Shown here piece after piece: positions 9,412 through 19,556 of a DNA stretch of 64,000 nt. The notes under the pieces were generated by a model that worked only from the letters and a program-made list of their open reading frames with translations, had not been told where the DNA came from and did no database searches. Source of the DNA: an uncultured Pelagibacteraceae bacterium (GTDB lineage Bacteria; Pseudomonadota; Alphaproteobacteria; Pelagibacterales; Pelagibacteraceae). Where the stretch lies: assembly GCA_902573465.1 (NCBI GenBank), contig CACGJX010000004.1, forward strand, positions 1 through 64,000. The letters run 5' to 3'. Both the position numbers and the translations under genes were made by a program. Numbering within the stretch: position 1 is the stretch's first letter; the number at the start of each line of letters is the position of its first letter.

Positions 9412-10698
9412 CTATAGCTTAAATAATTCTTTACCGTTTACAAATGTATTTGTAACTTTGCCTTGAAGTTTTTTATCTTCGATTGATGTATTTTTTGATT
9501 TTGAGATAAGTTTATCTTTTTTTACAATCCACGGTTTATCTATATCTACTATACAAAGATCGGCATTATTACCAATAGATAGGTTCCCTTTATTTATCTT
9601 TAATATTTTAGCAGGGTTTGATGTTAATGCTTTTATAATTGTCTCTAATTTGAGTGATCCGTTATGATATAATTCTAAACTTAGAGACAGCAGAGTTTCT
9701 ATACCTGACGCACCAGTTGCTGCTTGAGCAAATGTTAATCTTTTTGACTCTTCATCTTCAGGTTTGTGGTCTGAAACTATTACATCAATTAAATCGTCCT
9801 TTAAACCTTGTACTAAAGCTAGTCTATCTTCTTCTCTTCTTAATGGCGGAGATAATTTCAAAAATGTTTTGAAATCTCCTATGTCGTTTTCATTTAAAGA
9901 TAAGTTATTAATCGAAACACCACATGTGAATTTTACTATTTCCTTTCTTGATTTAATTACATCGACAGACCTTTGTGATGACAATTGAGAGATATGATAT
10001 CTACATTTAACCTTTTCCAGTAATGTTAAATCTCTCTCGATCAGAATACGCTCAGCGATTTCAGGTATACCAGATAGACCTAATTTTGAAGCAATTATTC
10101 CGGAGTTAATCATACCATTTTTTGCTAGCTCATAATCTTCAGCGTGCTGCATTATTAAACTACCCAAATCTTTAGCAGAGTTCATTATTCTAGACATCAA
10201 TCTTGGATTTTGAATTGTTTTAACGCCATCCGTGAATGCAATTATTCCTTTATTTTGTAACAAACCAAATTCAGTCATATTTGTACCTTCAGTATTTTTT
10301 GTTAAGGAGGCACATGGAAAAATATTTATCTTTGATTTATCTCTTCCTCTTCTTTTTAGAAAATCGACTATAGAAACATTATCAATTACTGGATCTGTAT
10401 TAGGCATTGTTACAACTGAAGTGACACCACCTGAGAGTGCCGCGTTACTCAGTGTTCTAAAATTTTCTTTATACTCATAGCCTGGTTCACCAACAAAAAC
10501 TCGCATATCGACTAATCCAGGGAAAATATACTTACCCTTTAAATCAATTGGCTTCTCTCTACTTGGTAAATTATTAATATTTACTTTTTTTCCTATGGCC
10601 TCAATTTTTCCATCTTCACTTATAATCAGACCCCCATTTTCATTCATGGAGTTATAAGGATCAATTATATTTGCATTTATAAAATATTGTTTTTTCAT
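9412..10698 (-). CDS. Dihydroorotase-like protein (PyrC/PyrX type) lacking the HxH metal motif
   Basis: An amidohydrolase-fold relative of class I dihydroorotase, the third step of pyrimidine synthesis. ATG at 10698 forms a TAATG overlap with the pyrB stop and is preferred over the ORF-track ATG three codons upstream. The usual DxHxHxREPG is here DMRVFVGEPG, so both histidines of the first metal site are gone. Later residues survive in part: histidines in IMQHAED and RYHISQLS, and SDHKPED in place of SDHAPH. Next to pyrB, this resembles the non-catalytic PyrX/PyrC' proteins known to pair with aspartate transcarbamoylase in Pseudomonas. Probably structural; inference from motifs only. Confidence 0.85.
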   Translation of the reverse strand: MKKQYFINANIIDPYNSMNENGGLIISEDGKIEAIGKKVNINNLPSREKPIDLKGKYIFPGLVDMRVFVGEPGYEYKENFRTLSNAALSGGVTSVVTMPNTDPVIDNVSIVDFLKRRGRDKSKINIFPCASLTKNTEGTNMTEFGLLQNKGIIAFTDGVKTIQNPRLMSRIMNSAKDLGSLIMQHAEDYELAKNGMINSGIIASKLGLSGIPEIAERILIERDLTLLEKVKCRYHISQLSSQRSVDVIKSRKEIVKFTCGVSINNLSLNENDIGDFKTFLKLSPPLRREEDRLALVQGLKDDLIDVIVSDHKPEDEESKRLTFAQAATGASGIETLLSLSLELYHNGSLKLETIIKALTSNPAKILKINKGNLSIGNNADLCIVDIDKPWIVKKDKLISKSKNTSIEDKKLQGKVTNTFVNGKELFKL

Positions 10699-11639
10699 TA
10701 TGTACAAAATATTTTAAGACAAGCCATTCTCACCGCGACACCTAATTCAACTTGCTCTTTAATCAAACTTTTGTTGATATCATCCGCTAACATTGTATCT
10801 ATTTCTATACCTCTGTTCATTGGACCAGGATGCATTATTAAAGCATCAGATTTGGCATGTTCTAATTTGTCAGTAGTTAATCCATAATATTCATAATATT
10901 CTCTATTGGATGAAAGATATGAACTTGTCATTCGTTCATTTTGTAATCTCAACATCATAACAATATCACAATCTTTCAATCCTTTTTTCATATCTGTAAA
11001 AATGTTCACACCAAATTTTTCAATTTCTTTTGGCATGAGATTTGTTGGAGCAATAATGTTCACCTCTGCTCCTAACATACTTAGTAAATAAATATTTGAT
11101 CTAGCAACTCTTGAATGAAGTATATCTCCACAGATTGCTATTTTTAATCCTTGTATTTTTTTTTTACGAGTAATAATTGTTAATGCATCTAACAAAGCTT
11201 GAGTAGGGTGTTCTCTTCTTCCATCACCAGCATTAAGAACTGCACAGTTTACTTTTTGTGAAAGTAGATTACATGCTCCAGAATCTTGATGTCTAATTAC
11301 GATAATATCAGGATGCATAGCATTTAGCGTCATTGCTGTATCTATCAACGTTTCACCTTTTTTAATTGCTGAGTTGCTGATATTCATTGACATAACATCA
11401 GCCCCAAGTCTTTTACCGGCTAATTCAAAAGAGCTTTGAGTTCTAGTGGAAGGTTCAAAAAATAAATTAATTTGAGTTTTACCTCTTAAAACATCAACTT
11501 TCTTATTTTTACTTTGATTTACTTTAATAAATGAATTTGCTTCATCAAGTATTAAGTTAACATCATTAATTGATAAATCTTGAATTCCTAATAGGTGTTT
11601 TTGAGAAATTTTAATAGCCTGATTTGATTTAATTGCCAT
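10698..11639 (-). CDS. pyrB: Aspartate carbamoyltransferase catalytic subunit
   Basis: Forms carbamoyl-aspartate from carbamoyl phosphate and aspartate, the second step of pyrimidine synthesis. The 313-residue protein has the carbamoyl-phosphate signature [12 protein letters not shown], the HPTQAL motif and, near the C-terminus, the MHPGPMNRG motif. ATG at 11639 (MAIKSNQ) is preferred over the upstream TTG at 11648. No regulatory-chain gene is adjacent, and the protein lacks a long N-terminal extension. Overlap with the dihydroorotase-like gene suggests the two proteins form one complex. Confidence 0.95.
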   Translation of the reverse strand: MAIKSNQAIKISQKHLLGIQDLSINDVNLILDEANSFIKVNQSKNKKVDVLRGKTQINLFFEPSTRTQSSFELAGKRLGADVMSMNISNSAIKKGETLIDTAMTLNAMHPDIIVIRHQDSGACNLLSQKVNCAVLNAGDGRREHPTQALLDALTIITRKKKIQGLKIAICGDILHSRVARSNIYLLSMLGAEVNIIAPTNLMPKEIEKFGVNIFTDMKKGLKDCDIVMMLRLQNERMTSSYLSSNREYYEYYGLTTDKLEHAKSDALIMHPGPMNRGIEIDTMLADDINKSLIKEQVELGVAVRMACLKIFCT

Positions 11640-11681
11640 TAAAACCAACTCTATAACTATAAACCTCTATAATAGCAAGTA

Positions 11682-12137
11682 TTAATTATTCAAAAAATCT
11701 AAAGCTCCTTGTAATATAAAAGCAGCAGCGTTTTCGTCGATCTTTTTTTCTCTTTTACTCACATTAATATCTAACTGGCTAGACAGATTAAATGCACCAA
11801 CAGTTGAGAGTCTTTCATCCCAGAGACAAATTGGAATATCCAAGTTTTTTTCAATATTTTCAGTTGTATCTTTTACAGATTGAGCTGACCTACCTGAGGA
11901 TCCATCCATATTTAAAGGATTTCCAATAATAATTCCTTTTATATCATTTTCATTAATGATTAATCTTAGTTCATCAACTAGATCTTTTAACGAATTTCTA
12001 TTTATTGTTTTTAATGGAGTGGCTATTAGTTGTTTGTCATCACAGATTGACACACCAATTCTTTTAGATCCAAGGTCTAAACCTATCAATCTACACTTAT
12101 CTGAGTGTTTTTTTTTAAATTCCTCTAAAGTGATCAT
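11682..12137 (-). CDS. ruvX: Putative pre-16S rRNA nuclease / Holliday junction resolvase-like RuvX (YqgF)
   Basis: RNase H-fold nuclease implicated in 16S rRNA 5' processing. The 151-residue protein has GLDLGSKRIGVSICD at 20-34 with the first catalytic aspartate, GNPLNMDGSSG in the middle, and WDERLST plus a terminal DENAAAFILQ, which are the remaining acidic family motifs. Length is typical (about 140-160). It is divergent from gatC with about 50 bases between the starts and is followed on its own strand by pyrB. Confidence 0.92.
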   Translation of the reverse strand: MITLEEFKKKHSDKCRLIGLDLGSKRIGVSICDDKQLIATPLKTINRNSLKDLVDELRLIINENDIKGIIIGNPLNMDGSSGRSAQSVKDTTENIEKNLDIPICLWDERLSTVGAFNLSSQLDINVSKREKKIDENAAAFILQGALDFLNN

Positions 12138-12187
12138 ATTGTATATTTTAAACTTAAGTGATACTTTGCCTCATATTTAAATAGCAT

Positions 12188-12475
12188 ATGAGTATAGATC
12201 TTAAAACAATAAAACATATATCTAAATTAGCAAGAATTTCAGTTGACCAGCAAAGAGCTGAAAAATTAGCCGGTGATTTAAATTCTATTTTTGATTTTAT
12301 TGAAAAACTTAATGAATTAAAAACTGACAATGTAGAACCATTAACTTCTATTGCAGAAACAACATTAAAATTAAGATCTGATGAAGTAAAAAGTAAAAAT
12401 ATACGAGAACAAATTATTAAAAATTCTCCTCAAAATAATGAGGACTATTTTGTAGTACCCAAGGTTATTGAATAA
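12188..12475 (+). CDS. gatC: Asp/Glu-tRNA amidotransferase subunit C
   Basis: Small 95-residue subunit that stabilises GatA-GatB in the complex converting Glu-tRNA(Gln) and Asp-tRNA(Asn) to the amide forms. It begins IDLKTIKHISKLARI and contains LNSIFDFIEKLNEL and VEPLTS, the conserved GatC features. Its stop codon overlaps the gatA start by one base (TAATG). The order gatC-gatA-gatB is contiguous, indicating one operon. Confidence 0.95.
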   Translation: MSIDLKTIKHISKLARISVDQQRAEKLAGDLNSIFDFIEKLNELKTDNVEPLTSIAETTLKLRSDEVKSKNIREQIIKNSPQNNEDYFVVPKVIE

Positions 12476-13932
12476 TGTCAGATATTACAAAACAATCCCT
12501 TACAGAACTTGTTGAAAATATTAAAAATAAAAAACTTTCTTCAACAGATGTGACCAAAGCATTTATTGATAGATCTGAAAAGTCAGTGGAATTGAATGCT
12601 TATATTACAAATGACTTTACATCAGCTCTAGATAAAGCAAAAAAATTTGATCAAAAACCTAATTTTAATTTAAAACTGCCAGGTATACCAATGGCAGTTA
12701 AGGATTTATTTTGCACAAAAGACATTAAAACAACTGCTGGTAGTAAAATTTTAAATAATTTTGTTCCAACTTATGAGTCAACAGTAACAGAAAATATTTG
12801 GAATGAAGGTGCAATACTTTTAGGTAAGTTAAACTGCGATGAGTTTGCAATGGGTTCATCAAATGAAACAAGTTTTTTTGGCAATGTTCAAAGTCCTATT
12901 GATAAAAATTTAGTTCCAGGTGGATCATCTGGTGGCTCAGCTTCAGCTGTAGCTGGACAATTAACTCCTGTTACAATTGGTACTGATACTGGTGGATCAA
13001 TTAGACAACCAGCTTCTTTCACTGGAATTGTTGGATTGAAACCTACATACGGAAGCTGTTCAAGATATGGAATAGTTGCTTTTGCTTCATCATTGGATCA
13101 AGCAGGACCAATGGCACAAAATGTCAAGGATTGTGCTTTATTGCATGAAGTGATTAGTTCTTATGATCCTAAAGACTCTACTTCAATAGAATTTAAAAGA
13201 AATCATTACAGCAAAGAACTTACAAATAACATAAAAGGAAAAAAAATTGGAATACCAAAAGAATATAGAGTCGACGGTATGCCAAAAGAAATTGAAGATC
13301 TCTGGCAAAAAGGTATTCAATATATTAAAGATTGTGGTGCTGAAACTATTGATATTTCTCTCCCAAATACAAGTTATGCCTTACCAACATATTATATAGT
13401 TGCTCCAGCAGAGGCTTCATCAAACTTAGCAAGATATGATGGTGTAAAGTATGGATTTAGAGCAAAAGGTGAAAATTTAATCGATATGTACGAAAAAACT
13501 AGATCAGAAGGTTTTGGAGCTGAAGTTCAAAGAAGAATTATGATTGGAACTTATGTTTTGTCTTCTGGGTATTACGATGCGTATTATCTTAAAGCTCAAA
13601 AAGTAAGGAAACTTATCAAAAATGATTTTGATGAGGCTTATAAAAAAGTTGATGCAATTTTAACTCCATCAACACCTAGCTCAGCATTCAAAATAGGTGA
13701 AAAAACGAATGACCCAGTTTCAATGTATCTTAATGATATATTTACAGTGCCTGTTAACTTAGCTGGACTTCCAGGCATCTCAATACCTGCAGGACATGAC
13801 TCAAAAGGTTATCCTTTAGGTTTACAAATTATTGGCAAAGCTTTTGATGAACAAAATATACTGAATATAGCTTACGCTATGGAAGAAAAGATCAATTTTA
13901 AAAACAAAATTACCGATTGGTGGATAAAATGA
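12475..13932 (+). CDS. gatA: Asp/Glu-tRNA amidotransferase subunit A
   Basis: Amidase that releases ammonia from glutamine for transamidation of misacylated tRNA. The 485-residue protein is of the amidase-signature family. It has the catalytic Lys in [11 protein letters not shown], the [12 protein letters not shown] serine-rich signature with cis-Ser, and [13 protein letters not shown] carrying the nucleophilic serine. Length is standard. It is coupled to gatC by TAATG and to gatB by ATGA, so the three subunits are made together. Confidence 0.97.
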   Translation: MSDITKQSLTELVENIKNKKLSSTDVTKAFIDRSEKSVELNAYITNDFTSALDKAKKFDQKPNFNLKLPGIPMAVKDLFCTKDIKTTAGSKILNNFVPTYESTVTENIWNEGAILLGKLNCDEFAMGSSNETSFFGNVQSPIDKNLVPGGSSGGSASAVAGQLTPVTIGTDTGGSIRQPASFTGIVGLKPTYGSCSRYGIVAFASSLDQAGPMAQNVKDCALLHEVISSYDPKDSTSIEFKRNHYSKELTNNIKGKKIGIPKEYRVDGMPKEIEDLWQKGIQYIKDCGAETIDISLPNTSYALPTYYIVAPAEASSNLARYDGVKYGFRAKGENLIDMYEKTRSEGFGAEVQRRIMIGTYVLSSGYYDAYYLKAQKVRKLIKNDFDEAYKKVDAILTPSTPSSAFKIGEKTNDPVSMYLNDIFTVPVNLAGLPGISIPAGHDSKGYPLGLQIIGKAFDEQNILNIAYAMEEKINFKNKITDWWIK

Positions 13933-15404
13933 GTAAAAAAGATTCAGAATATTTGATCAATCGAAAAGATAATCAGTATGAGGTAGTAATTGGTTTAGAG
14001 GTTCATGCTCAAGTTTTATCTGAATCTAAATTATTTTCTACTTCAGCAACCAAATTTGGAGCGGAACCTAATACACAGGTTAGTTTAGTTGATGCTGCAT
14101 TTCCAGGAATGTTACCAGTAATAAACGAATTTTGTGTCAAACAAGCAATTAAAACTGGCATTGGCCTTAACGCAAAAATTAATAAACGTTCAGTATTTGA
14201 TAGAAAGAATTATTTTTATGCTGATTTACCTCAAGGATATCAAATATCACAATTTAAAGATCCTATAGTAGGTGAGGGAAAAGTTATTTTGGATATGCCT
14301 AATGGTCAAAAAGAAATTGGTATAGAAAGATTACACCTAGAACAAGATGCTGGAAAAAGTATACATGATCTTGACCCACAAAATACCTTTGTTGATTTAA
14401 ACAGATCAGGGGTAGCTTTAATGGAAATAGTGAGCAAGCCTGATCTAAGATCCCCAGATGAGGTTAATGCTTACATTAAAAAATTACGATCTATAATGAG
14501 ATATTTAGGAACTTGTGATGGAAATATGCAAGAGGGCTCTTTAAGAGCTGATGTGAACGTTTCTGTAAGACCAAAGGGCTCAAAAGAATTCGGTACTCGA
14601 TGTGAAATTAAAAATGTTAATTCAATTAAGTTTATGCAAATGGCGATAGAATATGAGGCTAATAGGCAAGTTGATTTAATAGAAGAGGGCAAAACTATTG
14701 ATCAAGAAACAAGGCTTTTTGATACGAGGAAAAATGAGACAAGGTCAATGAGATCAAAAGAAGACGCTCATGATTATAGATATTTTCCGGACCCTGATTT
14801 ATTACCTTTGGAGGTTTCGGAAAAATTTATTGAAGAACTTAAAAATGATATTCCAGAACTTCCAGATGATAAAAAGAAAAGATTTATTGAAGAGTTTAAA
14901 TTGTCTTCTTATGAAGCAAATATTTTAGTGTCTGATATTGATACTGCAAAATACTTTGAAGAGGTTGTAGCTAAAATGGGTAAAAACAAAGATATTAAGT
15001 TAGCAGTCAATTGGATTACAGGAGAACTATTTGCTGTTTTAAATAGCAAAGGTTTAGAAATTTCTCAAAGTCCAGTGAGCGCTAAGAATTTCGCTATTTT
15101 GATAAATCTTATTAAGAATGGAACTATCTCAGGAAAGATAGCAAAAACTGTTTTTGAATTGATGATAGATGGTGATAAAGATCCTCAAAAGATTGTGGAG
15201 GAAAAAGGATTAAAACAACAAAGTGATCCAAAAGCTTTAGAGGCATTAATTGACAAAATAATTAACGACAATAGAGAAAAAGCCATTGAATATAAACAAG
15301 GTAAAGAAAAATTATTTGGTTTTTTTGTTGGTCAAGCAATGAAGGCCTCAGGTGGAAAAGCTAACCCTCAATTAATAAATGAGATCCTAAAGAAAAAATT
15401 ATAA
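13929..15404 (+). CDS. gatB: Asp/Glu-tRNA amidotransferase subunit B
   Basis: Binds misacylated tRNA and catalyses its phosphorylation and amidation in the GatCAB complex. The 491-residue protein contains [38 protein letters not shown] and [10 protein letters not shown], all diagnostic for GatB, followed by the helical and YqeY-like tail domain. The ATG at 13929 overlaps the gatA stop (ATGA) and is preferred to the ORF-track start at 13917, which lies inside gatA. The window therefore suggests the indirect route to Gln-tRNA and/or Asn-tRNA. Confidence 0.97.
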   Translation: MSKKDSEYLINRKDNQYEVVIGLEVHAQVLSESKLFSTSATKFGAEPNTQVSLVDAAFPGMLPVINEFCVKQAIKTGIGLNAKINKRSVFDRKNYFYADLPQGYQISQFKDPIVGEGKVILDMPNGQKEIGIERLHLEQDAGKSIHDLDPQNTFVDLNRSGVALMEIVSKPDLRSPDEVNAYIKKLRSIMRYLGTCDGNMQEGSLRADVNVSVRPKGSKEFGTRCEIKNVNSIKFMQMAIEYEANRQVDLIEEGKTIDQETRLFDTRKNETRSMRSKEDAHDYRYFPDPDLLPLEVSEKFIEELKNDIPELPDDKKKRFIEEFKLSSYEANILVSDIDTAKYFEEVVAKMGKNKDIKLAVNWITGELFAVLNSKGLEISQSPVSAKNFAILINLIKNGTISGKIAKTVFELMIDGDKDPQKIVEEKGLKQQSDPKALEALIDKIINDNREKAIEYKQGKEKLFGFFVGQAMKASGGKANPQLINEILKKKL

Positions 15405-15408
15405 GGTT

Positions 15409-16059
15409 ATGGGTTCAGACCTTAATATCACAAAACATTTACAAGATTATATTCTAAAGAATGGTTTGAAATTACATCCAATTCAAAAAGAAATAATAGA
15501 TTACAACCTATCTCTTGGTGATTCAAAAAGAATGCAAATATCTATTTCTCAATGTCAATTTCTACATCTGATTATTAAAGTTTCTAAAATTAAAAAAGTC
15601 CTTGAGATAGGAACTTTTACAGGTTTAAGTACATTATCCATGGCTTTAGCCTTACCAGATGAAGGCAGTATAATTGCATTAGATAAAAATGTGGAAACAA
15701 CCAAAGTTGCACAAAGCTTTTTTAAAAAGGCCAATCAAGATCATAAGATTAAAACAATGATTAAACCAGCATTAGAAACTTTAATGAGTATAAGAAATGA
15801 AAAATTTGACTTAGTTTTTATAGATGCAGATAAAATGAATTATAAAAAATATTATGAAATTTCTTTAGATTTATTGAATAAAGAGGGTTTAGTGATAATT
15901 GATAATGTATTATGGCATGGGGAAGTTGTTAACAAAGATATAAATGATAAAATTACAAAAAGTATTAGAGATTTGAATGATTTTATCTCTAAGGATACAA
16001 GGATTGAAAAGGTCATGGTACCTTTTGGTGATGGAATGACTGTTTGTAGGAAGATTTAA
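15409..16059 (+). CDS. SAM-dependent O-methyltransferase (class I, CCoAOMT-like)
   Basis: The 216-residue protein has the SAM-binding motif VLEIGTFTGLSTL at about 63-75, a metal-site-like FIDADKMNY near 140, and IIDNVLWHGEV near 162. These match bacterial catechol-type O-methyltransferases (YrrM/SafC group). The substrate is unknown; some YrrM homologues methylate tRNA 5-hydroxyuridine (TrmR). The next gene overlaps it (TAATG) and encodes a TrhO-type tRNA uridine hydroxylase that would make exactly that precursor. The pairing supports, but does not prove, a TrmR-like role in forming 5-methoxyuridine. Confidence 0.85.
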   Translation: MGSDLNITKHLQDYILKNGLKLHPIQKEIIDYNLSLGDSKRMQISISQCQFLHLIIKVSKIKKVLEIGTFTGLSTLSMALALPDEGSIIALDKNVETTKVAQSFFKKANQDHKIKTMIKPALETLMSIRNEKFDLVFIDADKMNYKKYYEISLDLLNKEGLVIIDNVLWHGEVVNKDINDKITKSIRDLNDFISKDTRIEKVMVPFGDGMTVCRKI

Positions 16060-16967
16060 TGTTCACTGTATTTGGTTTTTATAAATTTCAAAAAATAAAT
16101 GATTTAAAAAAAAATCAAAAAATATTGAGTAATCTTTTAACTAATAAAAATATTAATGGATCAATTATCATATCCAAAGAAGGTTTAAATGGATCTATTT
16201 CTGGAATGAATAAAGATATTAAAACTACAATTATTAAATTAAAAAAAATTTTGAATATTAAAGAATTTGATAGTGTCAATAATTCAATAAGTAAATTTAA
16301 ACCTTTTCATAAACCTAAAGTGAAAATTAAAAGTGAAGTTGTTCCAATGGATCTTAAAATCTCGAATATGATCGCAAAAAAGAATACTCATATTGATCCA
16401 ACAAAATGGAATAAATTAATTGAAAAAAAAGAAACTCTTTTATTAGATGCAAGAAAACCTTTTGAACATAAAGTTGGTTCTTTTAAAAAATCAGTAAATC
16501 CAAATATAAGTAATTTTAGAGATTTCCCTAAATACTTAAAAAAGTTAAAAAAAGATCAGCCAATAGCAATGTTTTGCACTGGTGGAATTAGGTGTGAAAA
16601 AGCCTCTGTATTTTTAGAAAGAAAAGGTTTTAAAAATATTTATCAATTAAAGGGTGGAATTTTGAATTACTTAAAAAAAATCAAACCAAAAAAAAGTTTA
16701 TGGAAAGGCGAATGTTTTGTATTCGATAACCGAGTAAGTTTAAAACACGGATTAGTACAAGGAACCTATTCAATTTGTGGTGGATGCAGACAACCAATCT
16801 CGATTAAAGATAAAAAATCTAAAAAATATGAGGAGGGTGTAACTTGTCCTAATTGTTTTGATAAACTCTCAAAAAACCAAAAATCTCGTTTTAGAATGAG
16901 ACAAAGTCAGATATACAAGGCAAAGCTATCAGGAAAAAAATATAATTTTCAAAAAGAATTTAACTAA
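16059..16967 (+). CDS. trhO: tRNA uridine(34) hydroxylase TrhO (YceA, rhodanese-domain)
   Basis: Hydroxylates U34 of certain tRNAs at C5 in an oxygen-dependent way, according to work on the E. coli homologue. The 302-residue protein has an N-terminal acylphosphatase-like domain, a rhodanese domain with the catalytic loop MFCTGGIRCEKAS at about 173-185, and a C-terminal cysteine-rich part (GGCRQPI, then CPNCFDKL) that probably binds zinc. ATG at 16059 overlaps the methyltransferase stop. Together with that gene it forms a plausible two-step wobble-uridine modification unit. Confidence 0.9.
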   Translation: MFTVFGFYKFQKINDLKKNQKILSNLLTNKNINGSIIISKEGLNGSISGMNKDIKTTIIKLKKILNIKEFDSVNNSISKFKPFHKPKVKIKSEVVPMDLKISNMIAKKNTHIDPTKWNKLIEKKETLLLDARKPFEHKVGSFKKSVNPNISNFRDFPKYLKKLKKDQPIAMFCTGGIRCEKASVFLERKGFKNIYQLKGGILNYLKKIKPKKSLWKGECFVFDNRVSLKHGLVQGTYSICGGCRQPISIKDKKSKKYEEGVTCPNCFDKLSKNQKSRFRMRQSQIYKAKLSGKKYNFQKEFN

Positions 16968-16975
16968 GGATTTAT

Positions 16976-18346
16976 TTGTCACAATCTTTCAAATTAACTA
17001 AAGATCCAATATGGTTTTTATTGAGAAAAGTTACTATTCCAGCAAGTGTTGGTTCATTATTTCAAACCTTTTACAATCTAGTAGACACATGGTTCGCAGG
17101 AAGAATATCTGCTGAAGCAATAGCAGCGATCGCAAAATCTTTTCCAATTTATTTTACTATTATTGCAATAGGTGTTGGATTAACTGCTGGAACTAATACT
17201 TTAATTGGAAATAATATAGGGGCTAATAATAAAAAGAAGGCGTCATTATTTGTTGCTCAATCAATTATTTTTGCAATCTTTTTATCCATACTAGTTACTT
17301 TTTTTGGTTTAAATGTTTCAGATTTTTTACTTTCTCTTATGGGATCAGACCAAGAGGCAATTATATTAACTAGAAAATATCTAGATGTAATTTTTTATGG
17401 AACTATAATTGTTTTGATACAAATCTCTTTAAATGGAACTCTAAATGCGCAAGGGGATACAAAAAGTTACAGAAACGTTTTAATTTTTAGTTTCTTTTTA
17501 AATATTATTCTAAATCCATTATTTATTTTTGGTTATGGTTTTATTCCAGCATTTGGTATAGCTGGACTTGCAATAGCTACTGTAGTGGCTCAGTTTGTTG
17601 GTCTTTTGTATTTAGCATATAAAGTTTATTGTTGTGAATTAAAACAATATCTTAAGCCTGAGTGTTTTATTCCAAAATTTGATCTTCTTGGTGAACTCTT
17701 GTATCAGACGATTCCTGTGATGTTTAGCATGTTGTTGATTGGTGTTGGTTTGTTCAACATCCTTTACTTCATTGGTCAATTTGGAGATTTAGCTACTGCT
17801 GGTTATGGTGCTGCTCTTAGAATTGAACAAGTTTTTCTACTTCCTGTAATTGGATTAAATACAGCGGTATTATCAATTGGGGGACAAAATTTTGGTGCAA
17901 AAAATTATGATAGATTGAGAGAATTATACAGAAAAGCTTTAATGTTTGGATCATCTTTTATGATATCTGCAGGAATAATAATATTTTTAGGTGCAGAGTT
18001 TTTAGTTTCATTATTTACTGATAACCAAGAGGCAATAAAGCATGGTGCGATATATTTAAAAGTTGCTGCATTAATTGGCCCAATTTATCCTGTTTTTTTT
18101 ATAACCACTGCAGTATTCCAAGCAGTGAAAAAACCATTGTACAGTCTTTATCTAAGTATTCTTAGATTAACAGCTCTCCCATTTTTAAGTTTATGGTATG
18201 TAATTAATATTAAAGGAGGGGATTATGAGGATATTTTTTATACGATTTTAGTAACAAATTGGTTTATGGGAATTGCAGTTCTAATGTTTATTGGGTATTT
18301 TTTGAATAATGTTTTCAAACAAAAAAAAAGTCTTTTTACTTACTAG
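16976..18346 (+). CDS. MATE family efflux transporter
   Basis: Inner-membrane drug/cation antiporter of the multi-antimicrobial extrusion family. The 456-residue protein has about twelve hydrophobic segments in two homologous halves. The first half begins with VTIPASVGSLFQTFYNLVDTWFAG, the typical MATE N-terminus. The start is TTG at 16976, preceded by AAGGA, because no suitable ATG lies at the conserved N-terminus. The substrate cannot be predicted. Its 3' end overlaps the downstream nuclease gene by 38 bases in another frame. Confidence 0.9.
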   Translation: MSQSFKLTKDPIWFLLRKVTIPASVGSLFQTFYNLVDTWFAGRISAEAIAAIAKSFPIYFTIIAIGVGLTAGTNTLIGNNIGANNKKKASLFVAQSIIFAIFLSILVTFFGLNVSDFLLSLMGSDQEAIILTRKYLDVIFYGTIIVLIQISLNGTLNAQGDTKSYRNVLIFSFFLNIILNPLFIFGYGFIPAFGIAGLAIATVVAQFVGLLYLAYKVYCCELKQYLKPECFIPKFDLLGELLYQTIPVMFSMLLIGVGLFNILYFIGQFGDLATAGYGAALRIEQVFLLPVIGLNTAVLSIGGQNFGAKNYDRLRELYRKALMFGSSFMISAGIIIFLGAEFLVSLFTDNQEAIKHGAIYLKVAALIGPIYPVFFITTAVFQAVKKPLYSLYLSILRLTALPFLSLWYVINIKGGDYEDIFYTILVTNWFMGIAVLMFIGYFLNNVFKQKKSLFTY

Positions 18347-18788
18347 TATTTGTCTAATATTTTTCTTTGTTACATACCTTGATGTAAAATCTAGTGAAAT
18401 AAAGGTTATAGACGGAGATACCATTCATTTAAAAAACGAAAAAATTCGTTTTAGTGGGATTGATACTCCTGAAATTAAACAAATTTGTAATAAGAATAAT
18501 GAGGTTATCAAATGTGGAGTTCAAGCAAAACAATTACTTATTAATAAGATAGGTAAAAACAAAGTAAGATGTGTCAAGGAGGGTATAGATAGATATAAGA
18601 GAATTTTAGCTGAATGTTTTGTAAATAATCAAAGCCTATCTAAGTATCTTGTTCGAGAAGGTTATGCTTTTGCTTACAGGAAATATTCAACAAAATATAT
18701 TCCAGATGAGAATTATGCCAAAAAAAATAAAAAGGGTATGTGGGCAATGACTTTTGAATATCCTTGGGACTATAGAAGAAAAAATTAA
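18309..18788 (+). CDS. Secreted thermonuclease (staphylococcal nuclease-like)
   Basis: The 159-residue protein has an N-terminal signal sequence or anchor (about residues 8-24) followed by one SNase domain. Motifs are VIDGDTIHL, the catalytic arginine region IRFSGIDTPE, and RYKRILAEC. It likely degrades nucleic acids or cleaves them outside the cytoplasm, possibly for phosphate or nucleotide scavenging. The start lies inside the MATE gene; later starts would remove the signal peptide, so the overlap is accepted. It converges with the ABC permease gene, with their stops overlapping by 4 bases. Confidence 0.88.
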   Translation: MFSNKKKVFLLTSICLIFFFVTYLDVKSSEIKVIDGDTIHLKNEKIRFSGIDTPEIKQICNKNNEVIKCGVQAKQLLINKIGKNKVRCVKEGIDRYKRILAECFVNNQSLSKYLVREGYAFAYRKYSTKYIPDENYAKKNKKGMWAMTFEYPWDYRRKN

Positions 18789-19516
18789 TCTTTTTGTAAT
18801 TTTTTTTCTAATTTTCTTACAAGATAAGAAACAATTAATATCAAGACTAAATATTCTAGAATTAGAAATGTATATATTTCTAATGGTCTATAGGTTGTCA
18901 CAACCAATTCGTTTGCTTTTCTAGTCAGATCTCCAATACCAATTATCGATACAAGAGAGGACATTTTAAGCACATATACAAATTGATTACCAATAGCTGG
19001 TAAAATATTCTTTATTGCTTGAGGTAGAATTATTAATCTTAATTTCCTAAAAAAACTTAATCCTAAAGAACTTCCAGCTTCCCATTGTGATTTTTTTATT
19101 GAATTAATTCCTGCTCTAAATATTTCTGCTTGAAAAGCACTTTCGCTAATCGACAGCGCAATGATACCAGAAACGAATGGGCTAAAACTTATACCCGTCA
19201 TAATTGGAAGACCATAGTAAATCCATAAAATTAAAACCAGTAAAGGAATTGCTCTTACAATCTCAACATAGCCAATATTAAGGTAGGTTAAGAATTTACT
19301 TTTAGCCAGTGATGGAATAGCAATTAAAAGACCTAGAATAATTGAAATAATGATTGAGACTATACTAATATAAATAGTAGTTGTTATACCACTTAATAAA
19401 AACTTCAGATTAGTTAATCCCTCAATATTGTTTGGTGACAAGATTAACCAGTTTAATTCACTTTTACCACATGACGTTAATGGAAAAATTAGAATTAGTA
19501 ATAAAAGATTTTTCAC
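18785..19516 (-). CDS. Amino-acid-type ABC transporter permease with lipobox-like N-terminus
   Basis: Inner-membrane permease of the HisM/GlnP group. The 243-residue protein has about five membrane helices and the ABC-interaction loop EAGSSLGLSFFRKLRLIILPQA at about 165-186. It follows the periplasmic binding protein gene by 40 bases, so the two form one importer. No ATPase or second permease gene is adjacent. Oddly, the first hydrophobic segment ends LTSCGKS, which resembles a lipoprotein signal. Position after soxBDAG suggests import of a compound tied to sarcosine/glycine betaine use; this is inference. Confidence 0.9.
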   Translation of the reverse strand: MKNLLLLILIFPLTSCGKSELNWLILSPNNIEGLTNLKFLLSGITTTIYISIVSIIISIILGLLIAIPSLAKSKFLTYLNIGYVEIVRAIPLLVLILWIYYGLPIMTGISFSPFVSGIIALSISESAFQAEIFRAGINSIKKSQWEAGSSLGLSFFRKLRLIILPQAIKNILPAIGNQFVYVLKMSSLVSIIGIGDLTRKANELVVTTYRPLEIYTFLILEYLVLILIVSYLVRKLEKKLQKD

Positions 19517-19556
19517 TCTTTAAGTTATAAAGAATAAAAAATTAATTACTAATTTT

